Assembly: GCF_001938945.1 (NCBI RefSeq)
Contig: NZ_MKIO01000047.1
Coordinates: forward strand, 88,466 to 152,465
Direction of reading: 5' to 3'
DNA from: Xaviernesmea rhizosphaerae
Lineage (GTDB): Bacteria; Pseudomonadota; Alphaproteobacteria; Rhizobiales; Rhizobiaceae
DNA length: 64,000 bases
Notes under the pieces: model-generated
Seen by the model: only the letters and a program-made list of their open reading frames with translations
Database searches by the model: none
Told to the model about the DNA's origin: nothing
Shown: in pieces, positions 36,992-44,442 of the stretch
Position numbering within the stretch: position 1 is the first letter of the stretch
How the letters are laid out: each line of letters opens with the position of its first letter
Translations under genes and position numbers: made by a program

Positions 36992-37477
36992 ATGCGTGCA
37001 GTTGCTGCAAATACGCGTGTCGGCTGCATCTTTCTCGCCTTGGCCACCATCGCATTCGGTCCCGCGGCCGCAGCCCGGGACGCCCTCTCCCGTGTGATCG
37101 AGCAGGGATGCTTCGCTCGGCACTACACAATGTCCCATCTGTCAGCCCATCCCCGCCAGCGTGTCAAAGCCGTTTGGCTCAGCCATGAAGACGGCCGAAC
37201 CGCAGATGGCGGAACCGAGTTGACGATTGCCTTCCAGATCGACGGGACGACCTTCGGGAGCACGGCCTACTGCAAGGGCAGTCGGTGTGTGCTGGAAGCG
37301 GATCAAGGCGCGTTCATGCTGCAGACAAATGGCTCGGACCTTCGACTTGCCGTTGGAAGCCGTCTATCGGTCGAAGGCGCGCACGGTTTCTCGCCGGATC
37401 TCGGTCGCAGCATGGACGACCGTGTCTTCCGCCTTCATCCAGCGGATCGATCGGTTTGCGCAGCGGTCACGTTCTGA
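36992..37477 (+). CDS. Small secreted protein of unknown function
   Basis: The 161-residue protein has a signal sequence (VGCIFLALATIAFGPAAAA) and four further cysteines (QGCFARHY, AYCKGSRCVLEAD, SVCAAVTF). The mature region is beta-rich with an invasion-associated-locus-B-like feel, but lacks a decisive motif. AAAGGACG precedes the ATG. It follows the 36379 gene by 115 nt. Confidence 0.72.
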   Translation: MRAVAANTRVGCIFLALATIAFGPAAAARDALSRVIEQGCFARHYTMSHLSAHPRQRVKAVWLSHEDGRTADGGTELTIAFQIDGTTFGSTAYCKGSRCVLEADQGAFMLQTNGSDLRLAVGSRLSVEGAHGFSPDLGRSMDDRVFRLHPADRSVCAAVTF

Positions 37478-37593
37478 TCTGAGGTCTGGACGGGGGAAAT
37501 GGACCGTTCCCAAGCGCGAATCGCGCAGCGAAAATGACGGCCTGGGCGCATGTCGGATTTTTGCTCGGAAATCGAGCTAAGATATTTATTTTC

Positions 37594-38286
37594 TCAGTTT
37601 TTCTCGAGAAAATCGGATGCGGCTTTCCGGTCGCGCCGCCGCGGTGGCATCACCACGTCAGGGTCGCGCCCGGGCTTTGCCTTGCCGCGCGGCAGCGTCC
37701 AGCCGAAGCGCAGCGCGCCGCCGCGCACCAGGAAGGCGGCGAGCGTGCCGATCAGCGAGGCCAACCAGGGCTCGGCGCCGAGCGCATGCGAGATCACGAA
37801 GACCAGCGACCCGGCCAGCGCCGCGCTCACATAGATTTCCGGCCGCAGCAGCACGGACGGTTCGCCCGCCAGGAGATCGCGCAGAATGCCGCCGAAGGTG
37901 GCGGTGAGAATGCCGGTGACGAGGGCGAGAAGCGGCGAGCCGGTTGCCGCCAGCCCCTTTTCCGCCCCCATCACGCAGAACAGCGCAAGCCCGGCCGCAT
38001 CGAGCCAGAGCAGCAGGCGGTAGCGGGATTCGAAGCGGTTGGCCGAGAGGAATACGGCAATCGCCGCGCCTGTGGTGATGACGAGATAGGTGGGATCACG
38101 CACCCAGAAGACCGGCGCCTGGCCGAGGATCAGGTCGCGCAGCGTACCGCCGCCAATGCCGGTGACCGCGCCGAAGAAGAGATAGCCGATGATATCGAGC
38201 TGCTTGCGCGAGGCCGAGAGCGCGCCCGTAGCGGCAAAGACGGCGACGCCGGCATAATCGAGAAAGCTGAGGATCGACATGGGCAT
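37594..38286 (-). CDS. TRIC-type cation channel family protein (YadS/UPF0126)
   Basis: The 230-residue protein has seven hydrophobic segments with two internal repeats each carrying GGxxRD (GIGGGTLRDLILG; ATFGGILRDLLAG), the signature of the bacterial TRIC family. These form trimeric potassium-selective channels. The C-terminus is short, basic and cytosolic. Monocistronic and convergent with 36992. Confidence 0.93.
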   Translation of the reverse strand: MPMSILSFLDYAGVAVFAATGALSASRKQLDIIGYLFFGAVTGIGGGTLRDLILGQAPVFWVRDPTYLVITTGAAIAVFLSANRFESRYRLLLWLDAAGLALFCVMGAEKGLAATGSPLLALVTGILTATFGGILRDLLAGEPSVLLRPEIYVSAALAGSLVFVISHALGAEPWLASLIGTLAAFLVRGGALRFGWTLPRGKAKPGRDPDVVMPPRRRDRKAASDFLEKN

Positions 38287-38438
38287 TCCCTGTGCAAGCT
38301 GTCGCGCCGGCGCATCCTCGCGCCGGCCGCAGGATCAGGCTTGACCCGGCGCAGCGCCGATTTCAAGCGCTGCATTTCGCCAGACAGAGGCAGATCGATG
38401 GCGGGAGACAGGCGGCGCTGTTGTGCCCGCATGAAAGC

Positions 38439-39227
38439 TTATTGCGGAAACAGCGCCGTGGTGCGGCCGGTGGCGTAATAGGCGGCAAGGCCCGTCCATT
38501 CGCGCACCGCCGTCGTCAGAAGCTGGGCATTGAGCGAGGGCTGGGTGAAATCCAGACCCGGCCTTGCCTGGCCGGTCGTGCGGTAATCGGTCGGCCAGGG
38601 GATCATTTCCAGCCCCTGTTTGCGGAAGAGCCCCATGGCGCGCGGCATGTGGAAGGCCGAGGTGATGAGCGCGCAGCGCTCCAGTCCGGCCTCCTTCAGC
38701 AGCGCCTGTGTCTGCCGGGCATTCTCGAAGGTGGTGCGCGAGGCATTTTCCTTCACCAGCCGGTCCGGCGCAATGCCGAACAGGGCGAAGAAGCGGGAAG
38801 CGACATCGGCATCGCCCTGATAGGCGCCGCTGAAGGAGCCGTCGCCGCCCGAAACCAGGATCTTTGCTTGAGGATGGAGCCCCGCCAGACGCGCAGCCTC
38901 GATGAAGCGGTCGGCCGCCTGGTTGAACTCGATGCCGCCGCGCGCCGCCATCACCTCGTTTTCAAAGGCGCCGCCGAGAACGACGATGCAGCCGAGATCC
39001 GCCGGCAGGGCGGCCGGCTTGGGAAAGCGATCCTCCAGCCTTTGCAGCAGCACGCTGCCCGTGGTGGTGAACAGGGCGACGAAGAGCAGGAGCGTGGCCA
39101 GGCTCAGCGTCGTCAGCCCCAGGCGGGACAGGCCGAACAGCAGAAGCAGCAGCGCGAGAAGAAGGAGAAGGAAGACGAGCGAGAGCGGCTGGGCGAGCAG
39201 CCAGAGGATTTTCGACAGCAGAAACAT
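38439..39227 (-). CDS. YdcF/ElyC-family (DUF218) membrane protein
   Basis: The 262-residue protein has two N-terminal membrane helices (LLAQPLSLVFLLLLLALLLL and FVALFTTTG) and a DUF218 domain with CIVVLGGAFENE, ILVSGGDGSF, VKENASRTTFENA and LITSAFHMPRAMGLF. ElyC relatives act in cell-envelope polysaccharide metabolism. A longer upstream open frame (to 39644) lacks coding character; the ATG at 39227 starts the first helix. Confidence 0.92.
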   Translation of the reverse strand: MFLLSKILWLLAQPLSLVFLLLLLALLLLLFGLSRLGLTTLSLATLLLFVALFTTTGSVLLQRLEDRFPKPAALPADLGCIVVLGGAFENEVMAARGGIEFNQAADRFIEAARLAGLHPQAKILVSGGDGSFSGAYQGDADVASRFFALFGIAPDRLVKENASRTTFENARQTQALLKEAGLERCALITSAFHMPRAMGLFRKQGLEMIPWPTDYRTTGQARPGLDFTQPSLNAQLLTTAVREWTGLAAYYATGRTTALFPQ

Positions 39228-39438
39228 GATGGCACCATGCCGTGCCCTCGGGGGAAGAGCAAGCGGGCGGGTGGTCTTGCCGGCGCTCCGGCACCATGCG
39301 AAGGACCGCGAACGGCTATGCCCTGACGGTGGTCGCACGCGCAAAGGACAATGGTGAGGCCTTGGGAAAGGCTTGAGAAGGCTTGTACAGCGCGCGCGGG
39401 CTTGACCGGCGCCTGCGGCTGCGGCTTTCTCCCCGCCT

Positions 39439-40725
39439 ATGAACCAGGTGAACACGTTGACGTCATCCGCCGGCCTCTGGCCCGTCGATCCTGCCCAGCC
39501 GGTGGCCGTGATCGGTGGCGGGCCGGCCGGGTTGATGGCGGCCGAGGGGCTGAGCGCGCGCGGGCATGCCGTCACCCTGTTCGAGGCCATGCCGACGATC
39601 GGCCGCAAGTTCCTGCTGGCCGGCAAATCGGGGCTGAACATCACCCATGCCGAGGACTATGCCCGGTTTCGCACCCGTTTCGGGCGCGCCGGCGCATCTC
39701 TGGCCCCAGCACTCGACGCCTTTCCGCCGCAGGCCGTGCGGGACTGGACGGATGAACTTGGTATCGAGACCTTTGTCGGCACGTCCGACCGCGTCTTTCC
39801 CTTAGGCCTGAAGGCCTCGCCGCTGCTGCGGGCATGGCGGGCGCGGCTGGAGGCCTCGGGCGTGCGCATCCGCACCCGCCATCGCATGGTCGGGCTCGAT
39901 CGTCGCGGGCTGCATCTGGCCACGCCGGAAGGCGATCTCCTGCTGCGGCCGCCGGCCGTGCTCCTGGCGCTGGGCGGCGCCAGCTGGCCGCGGCTCGGCT
40001 CGGATGCGAGCTGGATGCCCGGTCTTGAGACGCTGGGCGTGGCGCTTTCGCCGTTTCGCCCGGCCAATTGCGGCTTCGACGTTGCCTGGAGCCCGCATTT
40101 CCTCGAACGCTTTGCCGGCGCGCCGCTCAAGGGGATCACGGCCACCAGCGCTGCCGGCCGCCTCTCGGGCGAATGCGTCGTCAGCTGTCACGGGGTCGAG
40201 GGCAGCCTGGTCTATGCCCATGCCAGCGCCTGCCGCGATGCGCTGGAGGCTGAGGGGCAGGCGGAGCTGGTGTTCGACCTGGCGCCCGGCCGCAGCCTCG
40301 AGCGTCTCACCGCCGATCTCGCCCGCCAGCCCGCCAAGGCGAGCTTTTCCACCCGCTTGCGCAAGGGCGCGGGTCTGGAAGGCGTGAAGGCGGCGCTGTT
40401 GCGCGAGGTGACGCCGGAGGCGGCCAGTCTATCGCCGGAGGGGCTCGCATCCCGCATCAAGCATCTGCCCGTGCCACTGCTTCGCCCCCGACCGATTGAC
40501 GAGGCGATCTCTTCTGCCGGCGGCGTGCGCTGGGAGGGGCTTGATGAGCGGATGATGGTGCGGTCCGTGCCGGGGCTGTTTGTCGCCGGAGAAATGGTGG
40601 ACTGGGAAGCGCCGACGGGCGGCTATCTTCTGACCGCCTGTCTGGCGATGGGCCGGCATGCCGGCCTCGGCCTTGCTGACTGGCTGGAGGAGCACGCTCC
40701 GCACGGATCTGCAAAGCAAGAATGA
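39439..40725 (+). CDS. NAD(P)/FAD-dependent oxidoreductase (HI0933/TIGR03862-like flavoprotein)
   Basis: The 428-residue flavoprotein has the dinucleotide motif VIGGGPAGLMAAEGL (Rossmann FAD-binding), GRKFLLAGKSGLNITH typical of HI0933 family, and the second FAD motif GLFVAGEMVDWEAPTGGYLL. The family is predicted to reduce unsaturated or bile-acid-like substrates or to act on modified nucleosides; its role in rhizobia is unknown. Confidence 0.93.
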   Translation: MNQVNTLTSSAGLWPVDPAQPVAVIGGGPAGLMAAEGLSARGHAVTLFEAMPTIGRKFLLAGKSGLNITHAEDYARFRTRFGRAGASLAPALDAFPPQAVRDWTDELGIETFVGTSDRVFPLGLKASPLLRAWRARLEASGVRIRTRHRMVGLDRRGLHLATPEGDLLLRPPAVLLALGGASWPRLGSDASWMPGLETLGVALSPFRPANCGFDVAWSPHFLERFAGAPLKGITATSAAGRLSGECVVSCHGVEGSLVYAHASACRDALEAEGQAELVFDLAPGRSLERLTADLARQPAKASFSTRLRKGAGLEGVKAALLREVTPEAASLSPEGLASRIKHLPVPLLRPRPIDEAISSAGGVRWEGLDERMMVRSVPGLFVAGEMVDWEAPTGGYLLTACLAMGRHAGLGLADWLEEHAPHGSAKQE

Positions 40726-40728
40726 GAA

Positions 40729-40755
40729 AGGCCCGCCGGCGATGCCGACGGGCCT
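40729..40755 (+). terminator. Hairpin after flavoprotein gene
   Basis: A 12-bp stem with one mismatch (AGGCCCGCCGGC / GCCGACGGGCCT) and a three-base loop lies just after the stop. It has no T-tract. Confidence 0.5.
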
Positions 40756-40782
40756 GTGCCACTTAAGTCTTCTGGGGTCCGC

Positions 40783-40971
40783 CTACCGGAAGACAGGTGG
40801 GCGACGCGCATTCATCAGGAGTTCCTGTTCGCTGGCAAAATTGCCGAAGAGACGCGTAAGTCGAACATTTTCCTCCTGGCTCAAACGATAGCGCCGGCAA
40901 AATTCTTCGACGCTACGCACGCTGCGCATCTTCACGTCTTCGAGTTTCGCAATATCCAGATGTTCACTCAT
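40783..40971 (-). CDS. Small EcfG-dependent protein, function unknown
   Basis: The 62-residue protein has two predicted helices: VKMRSVRSVEEFCRRYRLSQEEN and RLTRLFGNFASEQELLMNAR (in parts). An AAGGGGG lies ahead of the ATG. An exact EcfG-type promoter 51 bp upstream argues that it is a real, stress-induced gene. The sequence does not resemble NepR or other known anti-sigma factors. It may bind a protein partner. Confidence 0.8.
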   Translation of the reverse strand: MSEHLDIAKLEDVKMRSVRSVEEFCRRYRLSQEENVRLTRLFGNFASEQELLMNARRPPVFR

Positions 40972-41001
40972 GTCCCAAAAGTCCCCCTTGCTGCCCCGTG
41001 T

Positions 41002-41026
41002 AACGTTTTTGTCCGAAGTTTGTTCC
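41002..41026 (-). promoter_or_regulatory. EcfG-type promoter of the 62-residue gene
   Basis: Read on the minus strand: GGAAC, 16 bases, CGTT. This is an exact match to GGAAC-N18-TT. Confidence 0.75.
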
Positions 41027-41191
41027 AGCCGATATCGCTAAATTTCGTGCTTTTTTCTGACTAAATTCTTCGGTGGCGCGTCGGCCTGCTTCGGGTCCGA
41101 ATCGGCCCGCTGCAGGGCGGGCCGAATGCAACTTCCCAGCCCGGCGCGCCGTTCAGGAGCAGATGAGACACAGCGAAGGGAGACCCGAAAC

Positions 41192-42199
41192 ATGCGATCC
41201 TTGAAGGATGCCGTGGTGGTGATCGCGGGCGCGTCGAGCGGCATCGGCGAGGCCGCAGCCGAGGCCTTTGCCGCCGAAGGGGCGCGGCTGGTGCTGGCGG
41301 CGCGAAACGGGCCGGCGCTGGAGGCTGTGGCCGAGCGCTGCCGGCGCCGGGGAGTGCGGGTGCTGGTCGTGCCGACAGACGTCACCGAACCGCGCCAGGT
41401 GGCCGCGCTGGTGGAGACCGCGCGCAGCTTCGGGCGGATCGATGTCTGGGTCAGCAATGTCGGCGTCGGCGCCGTCGGGCGCTTCCACGAGGTGCCGTTC
41501 GAGGCGCATGAGGCGATCATCCGCGCCAATCTCATTGGCCATATGCGCGAGGCCCATGCCGTCGTGCCGGTGTTTCTGGAGCAGGGCAGCGGCGTGTTCA
41601 TCAATATGATCTCGCTCGGCGGCTTTGCCGCCACGCCCTTTGCCGCGGCCTATGCCGCCAGCAAGTTCGGCCTGCGCGGCTTTGCCCAGTCGCTGCGCGC
41701 GGAGCTTGCCGGGCACCGCGACATTCATGTCTGCGATATCTATCCCGCCTTCGTCGATACGCCGGGACTGAAGCACGGCGCCAATTATGTCGGCCGCGAG
41801 ATCAAGCCGCCGCCGCCGGTCATCGACGCCCGGCGTGTGGCCGCCGCCATGGTGCGCGCCGCCCGCGCGCCTCGCGCCACGACCACCGTCGGCGTGGTGA
41901 CCGATGCCGCACGGCTGGTCGTGGCGCTGGCGCCGGATCTGGCCGCCCGGCTTCTGGCGCGCGGCATGGAGCGCGGTTTTCGCCGTGCCGGCCGGATCGA
42001 GCGCAGCGAGGGCAATCTCTATCGGCCCCCGGTCGAGGCCGGCGGCATCGATGGCGGCTTCCGAAAGGCCGGGCCACTCTCCTCGGCCGGCGGCGTCGTT
42101 GTCGCCGGCTTGGTCGTGGCGGGCCTCGCCCTTGTCGCCGGCCGCCTTCTTGCCGGCCCGCCGCAGCCGCTGGCACGGCGAAGGGGGCGGCGGGTCTAG
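41192..42199 (+). CDS. Short-chain dehydrogenase with C-terminal membrane anchor
   Basis: The 335-residue protein has the SDR cofactor motif GASSGIGEAAAEA, NVGVGAVG, a serine in MISLGGFAA, and the catalytic YAASKFGLRG. A C-terminal extension of about 80 residues ends in a single hydrophobic helix (GGVVVAGLVVAGLALVAGRL), which would anchor the enzyme in the membrane. Basic residues follow. The substrate is unknown. AGGGAGA precedes the ATG. Confidence 0.9.
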   Translation: MRSLKDAVVVIAGASSGIGEAAAEAFAAEGARLVLAARNGPALEAVAERCRRRGVRVLVVPTDVTEPRQVAALVETARSFGRIDVWVSNVGVGAVGRFHEVPFEAHEAIIRANLIGHMREAHAVVPVFLEQGSGVFINMISLGGFAATPFAAAYAASKFGLRGFAQSLRAELAGHRDIHVCDIYPAFVDTPGLKHGANYVGREIKPPPPVIDARRVAAAMVRAARAPRATTTVGVVTDAARLVVALAPDLAARLLARGMERGFRRAGRIERSEGNLYRPPVEAGGIDGGFRKAGPLSSAGGVVVAGLVVAGLALVAGRLLAGPPQPLARRRGRRV

Positions 42200-42214
42200 G
42201 GTCAGGACCCTAGA
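42195..42214. repeat. Perfect palindrome spanning the SDR stop codon
   Basis: TCTAGGGTC and GACCCTAGA flank a two-base centre, and the SDR stop TAG lies inside the left arm. It could form a hairpin or be an operator; no T-tract follows. Confidence 0.7.
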
Positions 42215-42271
42215 TATTGCCATCCCCTCCCCAACAGGGCCCATGCCGCCCACATCCCCCGCAATTCCTTC

Positions 42272-42296
42272 GGAACCTGATGTCCGCGAAAGGGTT
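42272..42296 (+). promoter_or_regulatory. EcfG-type promoter ahead of small hydrophilic protein cluster
   Basis: GGAAC, 16 bases, GGTT matches GGAAC-N18-TT. A 150-nt leader separates it from the first small gene. Confidence 0.65.
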
Positions 42297-42449
42297 AGGT
42301 TCTTAGCCGGCGCGGTGGAGCGCGCCGGTCCGAATGTCTCGGTTCCGCCTGCGCGCCACAAAGGTGCGGCGGTGCGAGACGGTTTGAAGCGACGGGTCGT
42401 TTTTCGACTCCGCTCTCGCTTCATCAACACGCATCAGAAGGAGGATCCC

Positions 42450-42668
42450 ATGGCCAAGGCCGATCACAAACATTTTGGTTCGGGCTCGCAGGGCAAGGGC
42501 GACGGCAGCGGCGCCATGACCGTCCTGGAAGACGGCATTCTTCCCGACAACATGATCCTGTCCAACCGTGACAAGGCGCAGCATTCGCGCGAGCGCGGGC
42601 TGGATGGCAAGAACATCCAGACAGAGCAGTATCGCGACCATGCGGGCAACCGCCGCAACGAATTGTAA
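42450..42668 (+). CDS. Small hydrophilic stress-type protein
   Basis: The 72-residue protein is Gly, Asp and Lys rich with no hydrophobic core (HKHFGSGSQGKGDGSGAM, then DKAQHSRERGLDGKNIQTE). It is predicted to be largely disordered. A perfect AGAAGGAGG Shine-Dalgarno precedes the ATG. It is the first of three consecutive genes of this kind. The features resemble hydrophilin-type desiccation or osmotic protectants, but this is inference. Confidence 0.8.
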   Translation: MAKADHKHFGSGSQGKGDGSGAMTVLEDGILPDNMILSNRDKAQHSRERGLDGKNIQTEQYRDHAGNRRNEL

Positions 42669-42752
42669 CGCCATGACCGGACCGGCCGAGCGCCCGGAAT
42701 GCGGGCTGGCGCCGGGGTCATAAGATCGCCCCAACGGGCGAAGGAGGAAACG

Positions 42753-42932
42753 ATGAACAGCAGGCAGCCGCCGGTTCCCCCGGCCAACCGCGCGCCGCAT
42801 GGCGCAAAGCCGGAGCAACCGAACGACACGCAGGGCCAGATTTCGTCCCAGACGGTTGATCCCGACAAGATCGGTCAGCAGGGCAACAGCAAGATCAATA
42901 CGACCCATCAGGGCTATCAGCAGGATCGCTGA
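42753..42932 (+). CDS. Small hydrophilic, Gln/Pro-rich protein
   Basis: The 59-residue protein consists almost entirely of polar residues and Pro/Gln (RQPPVPPANRAPHGAKPEQ, then DKIGQQGNSKINTTHQG). GAAGGAGG precedes the ATG. It has no domain. Second member of the small-protein cluster, 84 nt after the first. Confidence 0.78.
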   Translation: MNSRQPPVPPANRAPHGAKPEQPNDTQGQISSQTVDPDKIGQQGNSKINTTHQGYQQDR

Positions 42933-43004
42933 TCACCCGCTGAAAGCATGCCGGCGCATTTGCTGTGCCGGCTCGTCGATTTGCTGAACCAACAGGAGTT
43001 TTAC

Positions 43005-43211
43005 ATGTCCACATCAACCAAGACGCCTGCGAGCATTCGCCAGGGCGGTCCCGGCGCATCGCATGAAAACGCCAAGGCACCGCTCGACATCAAGAAGCCA
43101 CCGGCCGATTCCGATCAGCGCTCCCACAGCGCGGTTTCAGGCGGCGGTGGTGAAAAGGACAGGCATCATAGCCATGATCCGGATGGGAAGGGCGCCGCGC
43201 GTACGCATTGA
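43005..43211 (+). CDS. Small hydrophilic, Gly/His-rich protein
   Basis: The 68-residue protein is disordered in appearance: TKTPASIRQGGPGASHEN, then GGGGEKDRHHSHDPDGKG. An ACAGGAG lies ahead of the ATG at 43005. The His-rich stretch could bind metal. Third member of the cluster. Confidence 0.75.
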   Translation: MSTSTKTPASIRQGGPGASHENAKAPLDIKKPPADSDQRSHSAVSGGGGEKDRHHSHDPDGKGAARTH

Positions 43212-43313
43212 CCTTGATGGCGAGGGTTTGTGCCCGCGCCATGCGCCCAACGATTGGCCCGCCTGTTCCCGATGGAGCAGGCGGGTGTAGGGGGCAGGCA
43301 GGTGAAAAGCCAC

Positions 43314-43472
43314 TTACTTGCGCAAGATCACCCAGATGGCATGGATGATGCCCGGAATATAGCCGAGGAGCGTCAGCAGGATGTTCAGCCAGAAATGCAG
43401 GCCGATGCCGACCTGAAGGAACACGCCGACGGGCGGCAGCAGGATGGCGAGCAGGATGCGGATAACGTCCAC
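43314..43472 (-). CDS. YqaE/Pmp3-family membrane protein
   Basis: The 52-residue protein (GTG start) matches the Pmp3/YqaE family: DVIRILLAILLPPVGVFLQ (first helix with LPP) and LNILLTLLGYIPGIIHAIWV (second helix). Members maintain membrane potential under salt or cold stress. A longer upstream frame to 43574 lacks the typical start; GAAGAGG before the GTG supports this choice. It is convergent with the hydrophilic-protein cluster. Confidence 0.93.
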   Translation of the reverse strand: MDVIRILLAILLPPVGVFLQVGIGLHFWLNILLTLLGYIPGIIHAIWVILRK

Positions 43473-43505
43473 GGAAGACCTCTTCGTTGGGTTCGATCCC
43501 CTTTC

Positions 43506-43531
43506 AACGCATAAGCAGGGGCAAAAGTTCG
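43506..43531 (-). promoter_or_regulatory. Imperfect EcfG-type promoter of yqaE-like gene
   Basis: On the minus strand CGAAC, a 17-base spacer and CGTT differ from the consensus by one base in the -35 and one in spacing. Confidence 0.4.
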
Positions 43532-43885
43532 CCTGTCGCCAGCGGGCCGAAACATATCCGCCTTGAAGCAGCACACCCTGGCCCGATCGCGGCTTTCACC
43601 GCTCATAGCTGGCCGGAGCGGCAGAAATTTGTCCGGTTCATTTGCCAATACCCCGGCCTTTGCCGCGGCGGGTGAAAGCTCTATAATCCTTCCTGACGAA
43701 GTGCGGTTCTTCCGGTTCGTCGATCGCCGAACACGCACTGTCGGTCAGCGCGCAGTCAGGTGCCGCGATGTGTACACGCACGGTCTTTCCAAGATGATCA
43801 TGGCACCAAGACAGTGTCACGACATAAGCCAACACGCATAAGACAAGGTGACGACAAGGCCGTCACGACAGGAGCAGAGCAGATC

Positions 43886-44143
43886 ATGTCGCGCAACCGC
43901 CACGCGCCCCAGCTTCTCCCGGCCGAGGTCGCCGCCTGTGTCGATCGCCTGGTGGACGAGGCCGCGCGCCTGCATCTTGCTGAGGACACCGATGCGCCGG
44001 TTGCCATCGCCGTGCCGGATGTGCGCGTCGATGGCATGCCGGCGGGCGATTACGAGATCGTCATCCGCCGCAAACCCAGCGCTCTGGCAGAACGCCTCGA
44101 AGGGCTGAACAATCCTTGGATGCGCGGATTCGAAGGCGGTTGA
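43886..44143 (+). CDS. Small conserved protein of unknown function
   Basis: The 85-residue protein has a predicted N-terminal helix (LLPAEVAACVDRLVDEAARL), a strand (PVAIAVPDVRVDGM) and DYEIVIRRKPSALAERLEG. No motif is recognised. The ATG at 43886 is preceded by GGAGCAG. It stands alone after an intergenic stretch. Confidence 0.65.
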   Translation: MSRNRHAPQLLPAEVAACVDRLVDEAARLHLAEDTDAPVAIAVPDVRVDGMPAGDYEIVIRRKPSALAERLEGLNNPWMRGFEGG

Positions 44144-44442
44144 GGCCTTTCTGCGGGAGCGTTGCGCAAGAGATTCGCCTGACAGCTCTCACCCGCAGGC
44201 TATTTTCGCAACGCCTGAAAAATAGCGGCTTCTCGAAATGCGGCCCCAGCCTATGTGATGCTATACCGGGCATGCGGTAGGATCTGCGCGTGTTACCGCA
44301 GGGCGTCACCATGCCCCTGTAAAAACTGCGCATGACTTGCTGTATGGCTTGATGCAGCCGGCCTCTGCCCGGGCTGCAACAGTGCCGGCATGCGATCTGG
44401 CAGACGACACGGCTATGATCTTCGCCGGGAAACGGAGACCGG

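Noticed and set aside
40783..40971. 62-residue protein as NepR anti-sigma factor
   Set aside because: Size and EcfG promoter are suggestive, but the sequence lacks the NepR helices and no phyR or ecfG gene is adjacent.
43484..43500. tRNA T-loop-like GGTTCGATCCC
   Set aside because: No acceptor stem, anticodon arm or CCA-compatible end around it; it lies in the yqaE promoter region.
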